Source of the DNA: an uncultured Eubacteriales bacterium
GTDB lineage: Bacteria; Bacillota; Clostridia; Oscillospirales; Oscillospiraceae
DNA: 64,000 nucleotides
NCBI GenBank assembly: GCA_900316255.1
Contig: ONCI01000001.1
Coordinates: 62,001 to 126,000 of the forward strand
Direction of reading: 5' to 3'
The stretch's first letter is position 1. Every line of letters begins with the position of its first letter. A model generated the notes under the pieces. That model was not told the origin of the DNA. It made no database searches and saw nothing but the letters and a program-made list of their open reading frames with translations. A program made the translations under genes and the position numbers. Positions 26,213 through 33,818 of the stretch are shown here, in pieces.

Positions 26213-26257
26213 ATTATAGTACGATTCTTTCAAAAAAGAAACATAAGAAGTCTTAAG
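26213..26257 (-). promoter_or_regulatory. Sortase promoter with upstream direct-repeat motif
   Basis: On the minus strand a weak -35 TTTCTT (26236-26241), 17-base spacer and TATAAT (26213-26218). CTTAAG-N4-CTTATG (26242-26257) directly abuts the -35 box. A weak -35 with an adjacent 10-base-period direct repeat is typical of response-regulator activation. Confidence 0.7.
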
Positions 26258-26288
26258 AATGACATGGGAAACGCTGGTAAATTGAACC

Positions 26289-26314
26289 AAAAAAAGCACG
26301 CCCCAAGGGCGTGC
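26289..26314 (-). terminator. Terminator of the four-helix-bundle gene
   Basis: GCACGCCC-TTGG-GGCGTGC followed by seven U on the minus strand. Confidence 0.85.
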
Positions 26315-26335
26315 GGTATAAAGTATATCTCCTGT

Positions 26336-26710
26336 TCAGTTTGCCCCAGCCTTCTGCTGCTCCATGCGCGCTTTGGCGGTCCGACAGGAGGAAATTAGCA
26401 AGACACGCAGGGTTGCGCACTGTTCGCTCAGAGATTTGTAGGCAGTATCGTCCAGATAACCGGTCTTGTTTAAGAGTTCCAGCCAATAACCGGTCTCACT
26501 GGCCTCCTTCAAAGCAATTTCAAGCTTGGAGATGAAGTCCTTCAAGCCCTGTGCGTAGTTGGCCTCATAGATGTTGGCACCGATGGAAGTGCCCGAACGG
26601 CCGATCTGATTGGAAATCACGGACTCGTGCCTGGCCTTGAGTTCCTGTACAAGATGAATGATCTGCACGGAAAAAGCCATCGATAAGTCTCGGAGTTTGG
26701 AATCGGACAT
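26336..26710 (-). CDS. Four-helix-bundle protein (S23/IVP family)
   Basis: The 124-residue all-helical protein matches the family first seen in 23S rRNA intervening sequences: SVQIIHLVQELKARHES, QIGRSGTSIGANIYEA, LKDFISKLEIALKEASETGYWLELL. Function is uncertain; relatives occur beside palindromes or diversity-generating elements. AAGGAGG precedes ATG 26710. It is a single-gene unit with its own terminator, preceded by a palindrome-rich stretch and the tRNA cluster; no rRNA is visible nearby. Confidence 0.85.
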   Translation of the reverse strand: MSDSKLRDLSMAFSVQIIHLVQELKARHESVISNQIGRSGTSIGANIYEANYAQGLKDFISKLEIALKEASETGYWLELLNKTGYLDDTAYKSLSEQCATLRVLLISSCRTAKARMEQQKAGAN

Positions 26711-26901
26711 ATGGGATCCTCCTTGATCTATTTGGACGAAAAAAGCTCAGTGATGAGTGATGAGATCCCTTCGGAATCGTGATGGTACTCGCTTCGCTCG
26801 CGGTGATGTGATGTGTTCCGTAAAGAAATAACAACATCACGATCGAAGATCACATCACATGCGGAGCATCCTTCACGTTCCGACTTCGGAACACATCGCT
26901 C
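26711..26901. repeat. Palindrome-rich intergenic stretch
   Basis: No gene is seen. GATGTGTTCCG (about 26810-26820) is inverted as CGGAACACATC (about 26886-26897), ATGTGATGTG-type sequence pairs with CACATCACAT (about 26851-26860), and TGATGAG/TGATGAG is directly repeated near 26751-26764. The region may supply the leader of the minus-strand four-helix-bundle gene. Confidence 0.4.
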
Positions 26902-26940
26902 AAAAAAATCTCTTTTGTCAAAAACAAAAGAGATTTTTTT
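26902..26940 (-). terminator. Terminator of the tRNA cluster
   Basis: AAATCTCTTTTGT and ACAAAAGAGATTT form a stem flanked by A/T runs, directly after the CCA of tRNA-Cys on the minus strand. Confidence 0.85.
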
Positions 26941-27014
26941 GGAGGCGCCACCCAGATTTGAACTGGGGAATCGAGGATTTGCAGTCCTCTGCCTTACCAC
27001 TTGGCTATGGCGCC
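26940..27014 (-). tRNA. tRNA-Cys (GCA)
   Basis: The minus strand folds as a cloverleaf: acceptor GGCGCC/GGCGCC, anticodon loop CTGCAAA with anticodon GCA, T-loop TTCAAAT. The discriminator is U and CCA is encoded. Last gene of the four-tRNA cluster. Confidence 0.95.
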
Positions 27015-27053
27015 ATATAACATTTGCGGCCCTCTGGCCGCAAATGTATTTTG

Positions 27054-27129
27054 TGGAGCGGGCAACGAGGCTCGAACTCGCTACCTCCACCTTGGCAAGG
27101 TGGCGCTCTACCGGATGAGCTATGCCCGC
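27054..27129 (-). tRNA. tRNA-Gly (GCC)
   Basis: Acceptor GCGGGC/GCCCGC, anticodon loop TTGCCAA with anticodon GCC, T-loop TTCGAGC, encoded CCA. Confidence 0.95.
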
Positions 27130-27151
27130 ATACGCCCCGCGAATAGCGGGG

Positions 27152-27227
<76 letters not shown>

Positions 27228-27241
27228 ATATACAAACTATT

Positions 27242-27318
27242 TGGTGGGAACAACTGGACTCGAACCAGTGACCCCCTGCTTGTAAGGCAGGTGCTCTAAC
27301 CAGCTGAGCTATGCTCCC
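27242..27318 (-). tRNA. tRNA-Val (UAC)
   Basis: Acceptor GGGAGC/GTTCCC, anticodon loop CTTACAA with anticodon TAC, T-loop TTCGAGT, ACCA end encoded. First gene of the cluster. It decodes GUA, the candidate specifier of the T-box at 3652. Confidence 0.95.
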
Positions 27319-27335
27319 GCGCTGACAGCTTGTAC

Positions 27336-27364
27336 ATATTACTAAATCCGGGGGCGTTTGTCAA
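27336..27364 (-). promoter_or_regulatory. Promoter of the tRNA cluster
   Basis: On the minus strand TTGACA (27359-27364), 17-base spacer, TAATAT (27336-27341), about 18 bases before tRNA-Val. Confidence 0.85.
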
Positions 27365-27383
27365 GAGCTTCTTTTCGTTTTTT

Positions 27384-28265
27384 TCAGTTTTCTTCTTTTC
27401 CCTTCCGCAGAGCCAGCAGCTCGGCAGGGGAGAAGGCGTATTCCGCGCCGCAGAATTCGCAGCTCACGCGGACGGTCTCGCCCTCGGCGGCCATCTCGTC
27501 CAGCTCTGAGCCCTCCAGACAGGCCAGGGCTTCCTCCACCCGTTCCCGGCAGCAGGGGCAGCGGTAGCCCACCGGGGCCTCGCCCACCAGGTGATACTCC
27601 ATGCCCTTCAGGCCCTGGGCGAACACGGCCTCCGGACCGTCCTCGTCCAAGACGGTGGTGAGCTGGTCCATGAGGAAGATGTTCTCCTCCAGCTTGTCGA
27701 TGAGGCTCTCGTCCGCCCCGGGCATCAGCTGCACCAGGAAGCCCCCGGCGGCTTTGATGCTCCGGTCCGTGTCCACCAGCACGCCCAGGGCGCAGGCGGA
27801 GGGCACCTGCTCGCTGGAGAGCAGATAGGAGGTCACATCCTCGGCGATCTCGCCGCTGACAAGTTCTGTGGAGCCGATGTAGGGCTCCTTCAGGCCGATG
27901 TCCCGGCTCACGGTGATGGTCCCGTCCCGGCCCACGGCGCCGCCCACATTCAGCTTGCCGTCCTGCCGCAGGGGCAGCTGCACCAGGGGATTTTCCGCAT
28001 AGCCGCGGACGTAGCCCTCGGAGTCGGAGACAGCTACCACGCTGCCGATGGGGCCGCCGCCGTTTATGCGGATGGTGAGGCTGGCCTTTTCCTCCTTCAT
28101 GCTCTCGCCCAGGAGGGAGGCGGCGCAGAGCGTGCGCCCCAGGGCGGCCGCGGCGGTGGGGGAGCAGTTGTGGATCTCCCGGGCCCGCTGGACCGCGTCC
28201 CGTGCCGTGATGACGGCCATTTTCACCGCGCCATCGGCGGCAGTTGCATGTATGATCTTATCCAT
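27384..28265 (-). CDS. hslO: Redox-regulated chaperone Hsp33
   Basis: The 293-residue cytosolic holdase is switched on by oxidation. The N-terminal domain motifs are present (RAREIHNCSPTAAAALGRTL, GGPIGSVVAVSDSEGYVRGY, GRDGTITVSRD). The C-terminal zinc site has CPCC near residue 236 and CEFC near 269, the four cysteines that sense oxidants. Length is normal. It is the last gene of a minus-strand operon with yerC and a methyltransferase, five bases after the latter. Confidence 0.97.
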   Translation of the reverse strand: MDKIIHATAADGAVKMAVITARDAVQRAREIHNCSPTAAAALGRTLCAASLLGESMKEEKASLTIRINGGGPIGSVVAVSDSEGYVRGYAENPLVQLPLRQDGKLNVGGAVGRDGTITVSRDIGLKEPYIGSTELVSGEIAEDVTSYLLSSEQVPSACALGVLVDTDRSIKAAGGFLVQLMPGADESLIDKLEENIFLMDQLTTVLDEDGPEAVFAQGLKGMEYHLVGEAPVGYRCPCCRERVEEALACLEGSELDEMAAEGETVRVSCEFCGAEYAFSPAELLALRKGKEEN

Positions 28266-28270
28266 TGTAC

Positions 28271-28999
28271 TTATTCTCCTCTCACGGCGGTGATGAAAAG
28301 CCGCCCCTCAGCGTGCTGGGGCCCGTCCCGATGCAGCGAGAAGTCTCGAAAGCCCGCCTGTTCCATCAGACGCTGCAGTTCCGCTGGCTCGTGGGCGTAT
28401 TCCAGATGCTCCTCGCCACTTCGCTTCCAGAGCCTTCCCCGGCGCTCGAAGAGGTCCATCCCGTAGCTGATGCAGCGGTTCTCCTCCCGGTAGTCCGCCC
28501 GCCAGAGGCAGAACACGTCCTCTTTCTCGTCCAGGAAGATCTGTCCGTCCAAAGAGCGGAACCATTCCGGCTCTTTTACGTCATATATCACAAGACCGCC
28601 GGGCCGGACAAAAAGATGCAGCCTGCGGAAAAGCTCCGGCAGTACCTCCGGCGGCAGATAGTTCATCCCGTCCAGGGAACAAATCGCCGCGTCCACCGTG
28701 CCGTAGAGGTCCATCTCCTCCGCCCGCTGGTTGAGAAACAGCGGCGGGCAGGACAAAGAGGCGCACTTTTCCTGCGCCTGCATCAGCATATCCACGGAAG
28801 CGTCGGTGCCGATCATCTCGTAGCCCCGGCGGGCCATTTCCGCCGTGAGTGTCCCGGTGCCGCAGCAATAATCCAAAAGAAGGCGGAATTCGCCGCCGCT
28901 TTGCGCGAATTCCGCCTCATAGAAATCTGCAAACGCTTCATAGGGGACATCGCCCGTCAAGGCATCGTACCAGGCGGCGAGGGAAGCGTAGCTGCTCAC
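28271..28999 (-). CDS. SAM-dependent methyltransferase (class I)
   Basis: The 242-residue protein has motif I LLLDYCCGTGTLTAEMARRG near residues 40-59, an acidic SAM-ribose contact (IGTDAS) and motif IV-like AAICSLDGMNYL, as in Methyltransf_25-type enzymes. The C-terminal part (LQRLMEQAGFRDFSL) is typical of small-molecule methyltransferases. Substrate unknown. The start overlaps the yerC stop by four bases. Confidence 0.85.
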   Translation of the reverse strand: MSSYASLAAWYDALTGDVPYEAFADFYEAEFAQSGGEFRLLLDYCCGTGTLTAEMARRGYEMIGTDASVDMLMQAQEKCASLSCPPLFLNQRAEEMDLYGTVDAAICSLDGMNYLPPEVLPELFRRLHLFVRPGGLVIYDVKEPEWFRSLDGQIFLDEKEDVFCLWRADYREENRCISYGMDLFERRGRLWKRSGEEHLEYAHEPAELQRLMEQAGFRDFSLHRDGPQHAEGRLFITAVRGE

Positions 29000-29292
29000 T
29001 CTTTCTTTTCCCCCACGCGGTTAAACACCAGCTCGTAGCCGCCCTTGCCGTACTGCAGGGAGCGGTTGACCCGGCTGATGGTGGCGCTGGAAGCCCCGGT
29101 CTCTGCCAGAATATCGTTATAAATCATTCCCTTGTACAGGCAGGAGGCCACCTGGTAGCGCTGTTCCATGGCCATCAGCTCGGAGATGGAGCAGAGATCC
29201 TCCAGGAACTGCTTGCATTCCTCCACGGTGTTGAGGGAAAGGATCGCTTCGTACAGCTTATCGTTTCTGGGCTTCTTCAGAAGCTTGTTCAT
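28996..29292 (-). CDS. yerC: YerC/YecD-type TrpR-related DNA-binding protein
   Basis: The 98-residue protein belongs to the TrpR-like fold: LYEAILSLNTVEECKQFLEDLCSI, AMEQRYQVA, a helix-turn-helix (YNDILAETGASSATISRVNRS) and GKGGYELVF. This family is widespread in clostridia and bacilli, and the target is not established. GAGGAGG stands six bases before the ATG. First gene of the operon with the methyltransferase and hslO. Confidence 0.93.
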   Translation of the reverse strand: MNKLLKKPRNDKLYEAILSLNTVEECKQFLEDLCSISELMAMEQRYQVASCLYKGMIYNDILAETGASSATISRVNRSLQYGKGGYELVFNRVGEKKE

Positions 29293-29413
29293 GATGTCCT
29301 CCTCTTCGTTATCGTATTAAAGCTTTCTTGTGTTCTATGTTACCGCATAAAAAACAAAAAGTAAAGAGTTAAAGTGGAAAATTCCGGAAAATTCTTTGAA
29401 AAGTTAAAAATAC

Positions 29414-29442
29414 TTGCTTCCTGTATACCGCTGCGGTATAAT
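29414..29442 (+). promoter_or_regulatory. Promoter of the NfeD-SPFH operon
   Basis: TTGCTT (29414-29419), 17-base spacer, perfect TATAAT (29437-29442). Leader about 67 bases to ATG 29516. Confidence 0.75.
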
Positions 29443-29515
29443 TGATACAAGTGAAAAAAACAGGCAGATTGTGATCCGGCAAAGAGAAGAGTAAACCGAA
29501 GAAAGGAGCATTATT

Positions 29516-29968
29516 ATGGTTTCTGGAGGAGCTGCGGTCAGCATGACCTTCATCTGGCTGATCGCCATGGTCGTACTTTTGGTGATCGAGGGCGTGGTCC
29601 CCGGCCTGGTCTCCATCTGGTTTGCGGCGGGGGCCCTGGTCGCGCTGCTGATCTCCCTGCTGGGGCTTCCCACATGGGTGCAGGCCATGGCCTTTATCCT
29701 GGTTTCCCTGGTGCTGCTGGCCCTGACGAGACCGCTGGCCAAAAAGTACGTCAATTCCCGCGTGATGCCCACCAATGCGGACCGCATCGTGGGGACCGAC
29801 TGTGTGGTCACCGAGGAGATCGATAATCTCCGCGGCACCGGCGCCGTTCAGGCGGACGGCAAGACCTGGACCGCCCGGATGGATACCCCCGACGGGAAAG
29901 CGCCCAAGGGCTCTGTCGTCAAGGCGCTGCGCATCGAGGGTGTGCGTCTCATCGTCACAGCAAAGTAA
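29516..29968 (+). CDS. NfeD family membrane protein
   Basis: The 150-residue protein has an N-terminal membrane region (about residues 8-66 in two or three helices) and the C-terminal OB-fold of NfeD proteins (GTDCVVTEEIDNLRGTGAVQADGKTWTARM...IEGVRLIV). It lacks the ClpP-like protease domain, so it is the short form that pairs with SPFH proteins. AAAGGAG precedes ATG 29516. The SPFH gene follows after 28 bases, as usual for this membrane-quality-control pair. Confidence 0.9.
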   Translation: MVSGGAAVSMTFIWLIAMVVLLVIEGVVPGLVSIWFAAGALVALLISLLGLPTWVQAMAFILVSLVLLALTRPLAKKYVNSRVMPTNADRIVGTDCVVTEEIDNLRGTGAVQADGKTWTARMDTPDGKAPKGSVVKALRIEGVRLIVTAK

Positions 29969-29996
29969 AAAAATAAGAATATAAGGAGGAACAGCA

Positions 29997-30902
29997 ATGA
30001 ACTACAATTTCGGAGGCTTGATCGCGCTGATCCTGGCGGCGCTTGTCATCGTCGTCATCGTCATCCGCAACATCCGCATCGTGCAGCAGGCCCGGGCCTA
30101 TGTCATCGAGTACCTGGGCGCCTACAAGACCACCTGGAACGTGGGTCTGCACTTCAAGATCCCCTTCCTGGAGAAGGTCGCCAAGGTCGTTTCCCTGAAG
30201 GAGCAGGTGGCGGACTTCCCGCCCCAGCCCGTGATCACCAAGGATAACGTCACCATGCAGATCGACACCGTGGTCTATTTCCAGATCACGGACCCCAAGC
30301 TCTACACCTACGGCATCGAGCAGCCCATGGTGGCCATTGAGAATCTGGCCGCCACCACCCTGCGTAACATCATCGGCGACCTGGAGCTGGACCAGTGCCT
30401 GACCAGCCGCGACATCATCAACACCAAGATGCGCGCCATCCTGGACGAGGCCACCGACCCCTGGGGCATCAAGGTCAACCGCGTGGAGCTGAAGAACATC
30501 CTGCCTCCCAAGGAGATCCAGAACGCTATGGAGAAGCAGATGAAGGCTGAGCGCGAACGCCGCGAAGCCATCCTCCGCGCCGAGGGCGAGAAGCGGGCCG
30601 CCATCCTGGAGGCCGAAGGCGAGAAGGAATCCGCCATCCTGCGGGCCGACGCCAAGAAGCAGCAGCAGATCCTGGAGGCCGAAGGCGAAGCCGCGGCCAT
30701 CCTGAAGGTGCAGCAGGCCACCGCCGAAGGCATCCGCCTCATCAACGAGGCTTCCCCCAGCGAAGCCGTCCTGCGCATCAAGGCGCTGGAGGCCTTCACC
30801 ACCGCCTCCCAGGGCCAGGCCACCAAGATCATCATCCCCAGCGAGATCCAGGGCCTTGCCGGTCTTGCCACCGGCGTCATCGAGGCCGCGAAGGACAAGT
30901 AA
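29997..30902 (+). CDS. SPFH/Band 7 (stomatin-like, QmcA-type) membrane protein
   Basis: The 301-residue protein has an N-terminal membrane segment (residues 6-22), a Band 7 domain (ARAYVIEYLGAYKTTW, VSLKEQVADFPPQPVITKDNV, DTVVYFQITDP, LEDQ-type LELDQCLTSRD) and a long charged helical region with alternating ERREAILRAEGEKR units that mediates oligomerisation. It partners with the upstream NfeD protein in membrane microdomain organisation. AAGGAGG precedes the ATG. A terminator follows. Confidence 0.95.
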   Translation: MNYNFGGLIALILAALVIVVIVIRNIRIVQQARAYVIEYLGAYKTTWNVGLHFKIPFLEKVAKVVSLKEQVADFPPQPVITKDNVTMQIDTVVYFQITDPKLYTYGIEQPMVAIENLAATTLRNIIGDLELDQCLTSRDIINTKMRAILDEATDPWGIKVNRVELKNILPPKEIQNAMEKQMKAERERREAILRAEGEKRAAILEAEGEKESAILRADAKKQQQILEAEGEAAAILKVQQATAEGIRLINEASPSEAVLRIKALEAFTTASQGQATKIIIPSEIQGLAGLATGVIEAAKDK

Positions 30903-30920
30903 AAATCACAGCATATCCCA

Positions 30921-30951
30921 ATCGGGCGGCTCCGCGCCGCCCGATTTTTTT
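30921..30951 (+). terminator. Terminator of the NfeD-SPFH operon
   Basis: ATCGGGCGGC-TCCGC-GCCGCCCGAT with an eight-T run. Confidence 0.92.
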
Positions 30952-31025
30952 CGTGCCCATGCATCATCTTGCCGCAAATGCCGTCTCTAAGGGTGAGGGA
31001 CCTCACAAACAAAGGAGAACGAACC

Positions 31026-31586
31026 ATGAAAGACACAGAGATCGTGGAGCTTTACTGGCAGCGCTCGGAGCGGGCTGTGGAGGAGAGCGAGCGGAAATAC
31101 GGCGCATACTGCCGCAGTGTGGCCTATAACATCCTGGAGAGCGGCGAAGACGCGGAGGAATGTGTAAACGACACCTGGCTCAGCGCCTGGAACGCCATGC
31201 CGGACAAGCGGCCCAGCCGTCTGGGTGCTTTTCTTGCCAAAATCACCCGAAACGGAGCCATCTCCCGCGCCTTGGAGCGCAGCAGGCTCAAACGGGGCGG
31301 AGGGCAGATCCCTCTGGCTCTGGACGAACTGGCCGAGTGCATCCCCGGCGGCTGTGACCCGGAGAAGGAACTGGAGCGGCGGGAGCTGGAGCGGGTGCTG
31401 CGCCGTTTTGTGAGCAGTTTGCCGGAGACAGAGCGGCGAGTCTTCCTTGCCCGCTACTGGTATCTGGCCCCGGTGCAGGAGATCGCGGAAAAGCTGGGCT
31501 TCACCCGGAGTAAAACTGCCGGCATGCTCCATCGGACACGAAAAAAGCTGCAGCGCCTGCTGCAGGAGGAGGGACTATGCGAGTAA
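31026..31586 (+). CDS. ECF-type RNA polymerase sigma factor
   Basis: The 186-residue protein has sigma region 2 (YCRSVAYNILESGEDAEECVNDTWLSAWNAMP) and region 4 (LPETERRVFLARYWYLAPVQ, EIAEKLGFTRSKTAGMLHRTRKKL). AAAGGAG stands seven bases before ATG 31026. Its end overlaps the following membrane-protein gene by ten bases. The arrangement suggests the partner is its membrane-bound regulator (inference). Confidence 0.9.
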   Translation: MKDTEIVELYWQRSERAVEESERKYGAYCRSVAYNILESGEDAEECVNDTWLSAWNAMPDKRPSRLGAFLAKITRNGAISRALERSRLKRGGGQIPLALDELAECIPGGCDPEKELERRELERVLRRFVSSLPETERRVFLARYWYLAPVQEIAEKLGFTRSKTAGMLHRTRKKLQRLLQEEGLCE

Positions 31587-33343
31587 CGGAACAGATCCTC
31601 CGCGCGCTGAACGCGGCGGAGGCAGAGGATTTGGAGGACGCGGGCCGCGTCCTGGGCTATTATCCCGGACGAACGGGAAGGGGCGCGCGCAAAGCCGTTC
31701 GCGTGCTGCTGCTGGCGGCGGCCTTCGCTCTGCTCTTTGGCGCAACGGCCTATGCGCTGGGTTGGTTTGGCCTCAGCTCCCGGCTCACGGAGGCGGAGGA
31801 CACCTCGCCCTTTTCAGAAGCCCGGCAGGATCAGGCGGAGCAGACGGAAACCGAACCTCCCTTGACCCATTACCTGAGCTTCAACGATTATACCGGGACC
31901 CCGGCTGCGAAGGCACATGCGGAATGGAATGTGTTCTGGTGGGACTATATCGGGAAACACCAAATCGACAACGCAGCGGAGTCCCAGTGGAAAAAGCAGC
32001 TGGATGAGGAGAGCAGGACCATCGCGGAAATCTATGGCTGCGGCGATGCGGCCATGCTGGAAAAGCTTATGGAGATCCGGGACAAGTACGGGATCAGACT
32101 GCACACGGCTTCGGTTTTCCCGGGTACTGAAGCACAGTTTTACGAGCTCTCCGGACTGATGCCCTTCTTCCTGGGAGAAGGGGAGCTCCAGGTCCAGTAT
32201 CTCTATGAGGATGGCAGCTTCAAGGCCGAGGGTCAGGCTGCGCTGGACGGAAGGGGCTGTCCCTTTACCCTGATCCGCGGAGCCAAGGGCGCGCTGGACC
32301 CCGCCTCCAATCGGGAAGACAGGGCGGAAGAATACGAGGAATGGGGCCTGAGCAATGACAGGGGGCAGACGGTGGGCATCGCTCTTGGCCCGGAGCCTGC
32401 TTCCGGGGAGGAAACGACGGCACCGAAGATGCGCCGCTGCTATCTCTTTTATGACAGCCCGGAGTACTTGGTAACGGTTCTGGGCAGCGTGCCGGCGGGG
32501 GAGAAGGCCAAGGCCTTTGCCGAAGAGCTTGCAAACCGCTTCGACTTTGCCCTGCTCTGCTCCGGCAAGACGGACCTTTCTCCGGTGACCCAGGCAAAGC
32601 CCCGGGAGGTCAAGCCCAAGCTGGGGCTTATGACCTTGGCCGATTGGGCGGCGACCGATGAATACAAGGCCTCCAGCGAATTTCGCAGCGCCGTCTGCGC
32701 CTGGGCTGACGGCCTGGAGGAGAATGCGCGCAATCGGAGAGGCCTGAGTATCTATAATTACTATGGCAGCTTCCCACCGCAGATCCCGGAGCTTCGAGCT
32801 GCCGCGGAAGACATCGAGGCCCGCTATGACCTGGAGATGCCTCATGAGGTCCGGGCTGTGCTGGCCGGAAGCGAGGTTGACCCTTCTCGTGTTACGCCCG
32901 ATCTGGGATACCGAAACGGGAAAGAGGATTCCACCACACTTCCCGTGCTGAGCGAAGAGGACTGCTGGGAGCTCCTGGGCGTGGAACCCTTCCTTGCAGA
33001 GGGTAAGCCCTTCCATATCTTCCGCTACGATACTGGCGCTTTCTTCTGCAACCTGAATCTCTCCGGTTTTACCTGCGATCTGCACTATATCCCCAAGGGG
33101 ACCTTCTATCCGCTTTTCCGCTTTGTGCTGCACCCGGATCTCACCGGCTGGGCCTATGACACGGTCTGCGGCGAGCAGGTGTATCTGGTCCACGGCGGCG
33201 ATATGGAATACCCTCACGCGGGGATCCCCTATGTGCTGTACGAATCCGAGCAGGGCTATGTGATCGTCGAGATTTTTACAAATGATGAGACCTATACCCT
33301 GCAAACGGTGGCGGATGACATCGACTTTACCAAATTTCCCTGA
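31577..33343 (+). CDS. Single-pass membrane protein, probable sigma-factor partner
   Basis: The 588-residue protein has a 40-residue cytoplasmic N-terminus (ILRALNAAEAEDLEDAGRVL), one membrane helix (about residues 43-63) and a very large extracytoplasmic region without a domain I recognise. The short cytoplasmic part next to an ECF sigma gene, with a ten-base overlap, fits an anti-sigma factor or sensor. The size of the outer part is unusual for that role. Several tryptophan- and tyrosine-rich stretches suggest ligand binding. Function is unknown. Confidence 0.6.
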   Translation: MRVTEQILRALNAAEAEDLEDAGRVLGYYPGRTGRGARKAVRVLLLAAAFALLFGATAYALGWFGLSSRLTEAEDTSPFSEARQDQAEQTETEPPLTHYLSFNDYTGTPAAKAHAEWNVFWWDYIGKHQIDNAAESQWKKQLDEESRTIAEIYGCGDAAMLEKLMEIRDKYGIRLHTASVFPGTEAQFYELSGLMPFFLGEGELQVQYLYEDGSFKAEGQAALDGRGCPFTLIRGAKGALDPASNREDRAEEYEEWGLSNDRGQTVGIALGPEPASGEETTAPKMRRCYLFYDSPEYLVTVLGSVPAGEKAKAFAEELANRFDFALLCSGKTDLSPVTQAKPREVKPKLGLMTLADWAATDEYKASSEFRSAVCAWADGLEENARNRRGLSIYNYYGSFPPQIPELRAAAEDIEARYDLEMPHEVRAVLAGSEVDPSRVTPDLGYRNGKEDSTTLPVLSEEDCWELLGVEPFLAEGKPFHIFRYDTGAFFCNLNLSGFTCDLHYIPKGTFYPLFRFVLHPDLTGWAYDTVCGEQVYLVHGGDMEYPHAGIPYVLYESEQGYVIVEIFTNDETYTLQTVADDIDFTKFP

Positions 33344-33415
33344 GTCATCCATATAATCATGACCGGTCGGCCTTCGCCGCCCGGGTTCCTATCGTCGACA
33401 ATGTTCGCTGTTTGC

Positions 33416-33512
33416 GTCATCCTGAGCGGAGCGAAGCGAAGCCGAAGGATCTGAAGAGGAACGCCGTTCTGCGGATTCCGAGATTCTTCGTCACTTCGTT
33501 CCTCAGAATGAC
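33416..33512. repeat. Palindromic repeat (GTCATTC family)
   Basis: GTCATCCTGAGCGGAGCGAA at the left end and TTCCTCAGAATGAC at the right end, with AAGGATC/GATTCTT internal symmetry. Same family as 3781-3842. Confidence 0.75.
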
Positions 33513-33538
33513 AGCGAGAATCTGCCTTCATTTTGAAC

Positions 33539-33565
33539 CCGGGCGGCCTTGCGCCGCCCGGTTTT
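33539..33565 (+). terminator. Hairpin terminator before the ABC-F leader
   Basis: CCGGGCGGC and GCCGCCCGG around CTTGC, followed by only four T; a weak or moderate terminator. Confidence 0.6.
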
Positions 33566-33567
33566 GC

Positions 33568-33596
33568 TTGCGTTTTTCCTGCATGCATGGTACACT
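33568..33596 (+). promoter_or_regulatory. Probable promoter of the ABC-F gene
   Basis: TTGCGT (33568-33573), 17-base spacer, TACACT (33591-33596). It would give a leader of about 215 bases. Confidence 0.5.
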
Positions 33597-33627
33597 GTTT
33601 CCAACAAACAAGATGGGAGATGGAAGG

Positions 33628-33648
33628 ATGCACCTGTTTTCCTGCTGA
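33628..33648 (+). CDS. Short leader reading frame MHLFSC of the ABC-F gene
   Basis: ATG 33628 with GGGAGA seven bases upstream encodes six residues and a TGA. Short upstream frames of this kind control many antibiotic-resistance ABC-F genes by ribosome stalling. The role here is inferred from position and from the switchable hairpins just downstream. Confidence 0.45.
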   Translation: MHLFSC

Positions 33649-33651
33649 TGG

Positions 33652-33803
33652 GACATAACGAAGCCATAGGGCTTGGGCGGCGGCGTGACCGTCTGTCTTG
33701 TTATGTCTTGACGCGGGAAGTTCGGGTCCTTCATCTGCCAGAGGCATAACTGCACCTCTTTGTTGGCTGTGGGATCGTTTTTCCCGCAGCCTTATTTCAT
33801 TTT
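33652..33803 (+). promoter_or_regulatory. Attenuator-like leader of the ABC-F gene
   Basis: GTTATG(TC) at 33700-33707 can pair with GACATAAC at 33652-33659 or with CATAAC at 33745-33750, so two structures exclude each other. Downstream, GGCTGTGGGA/TCCCGCAGCC (33765-33791) forms a ten-pair hairpin followed by a T-rich tract. This fits antibiotic-inducible attenuation described for ABC-F genes. Confidence 0.55.
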
Positions 33804-33818
33804 CAGGGAGGGCATCGC

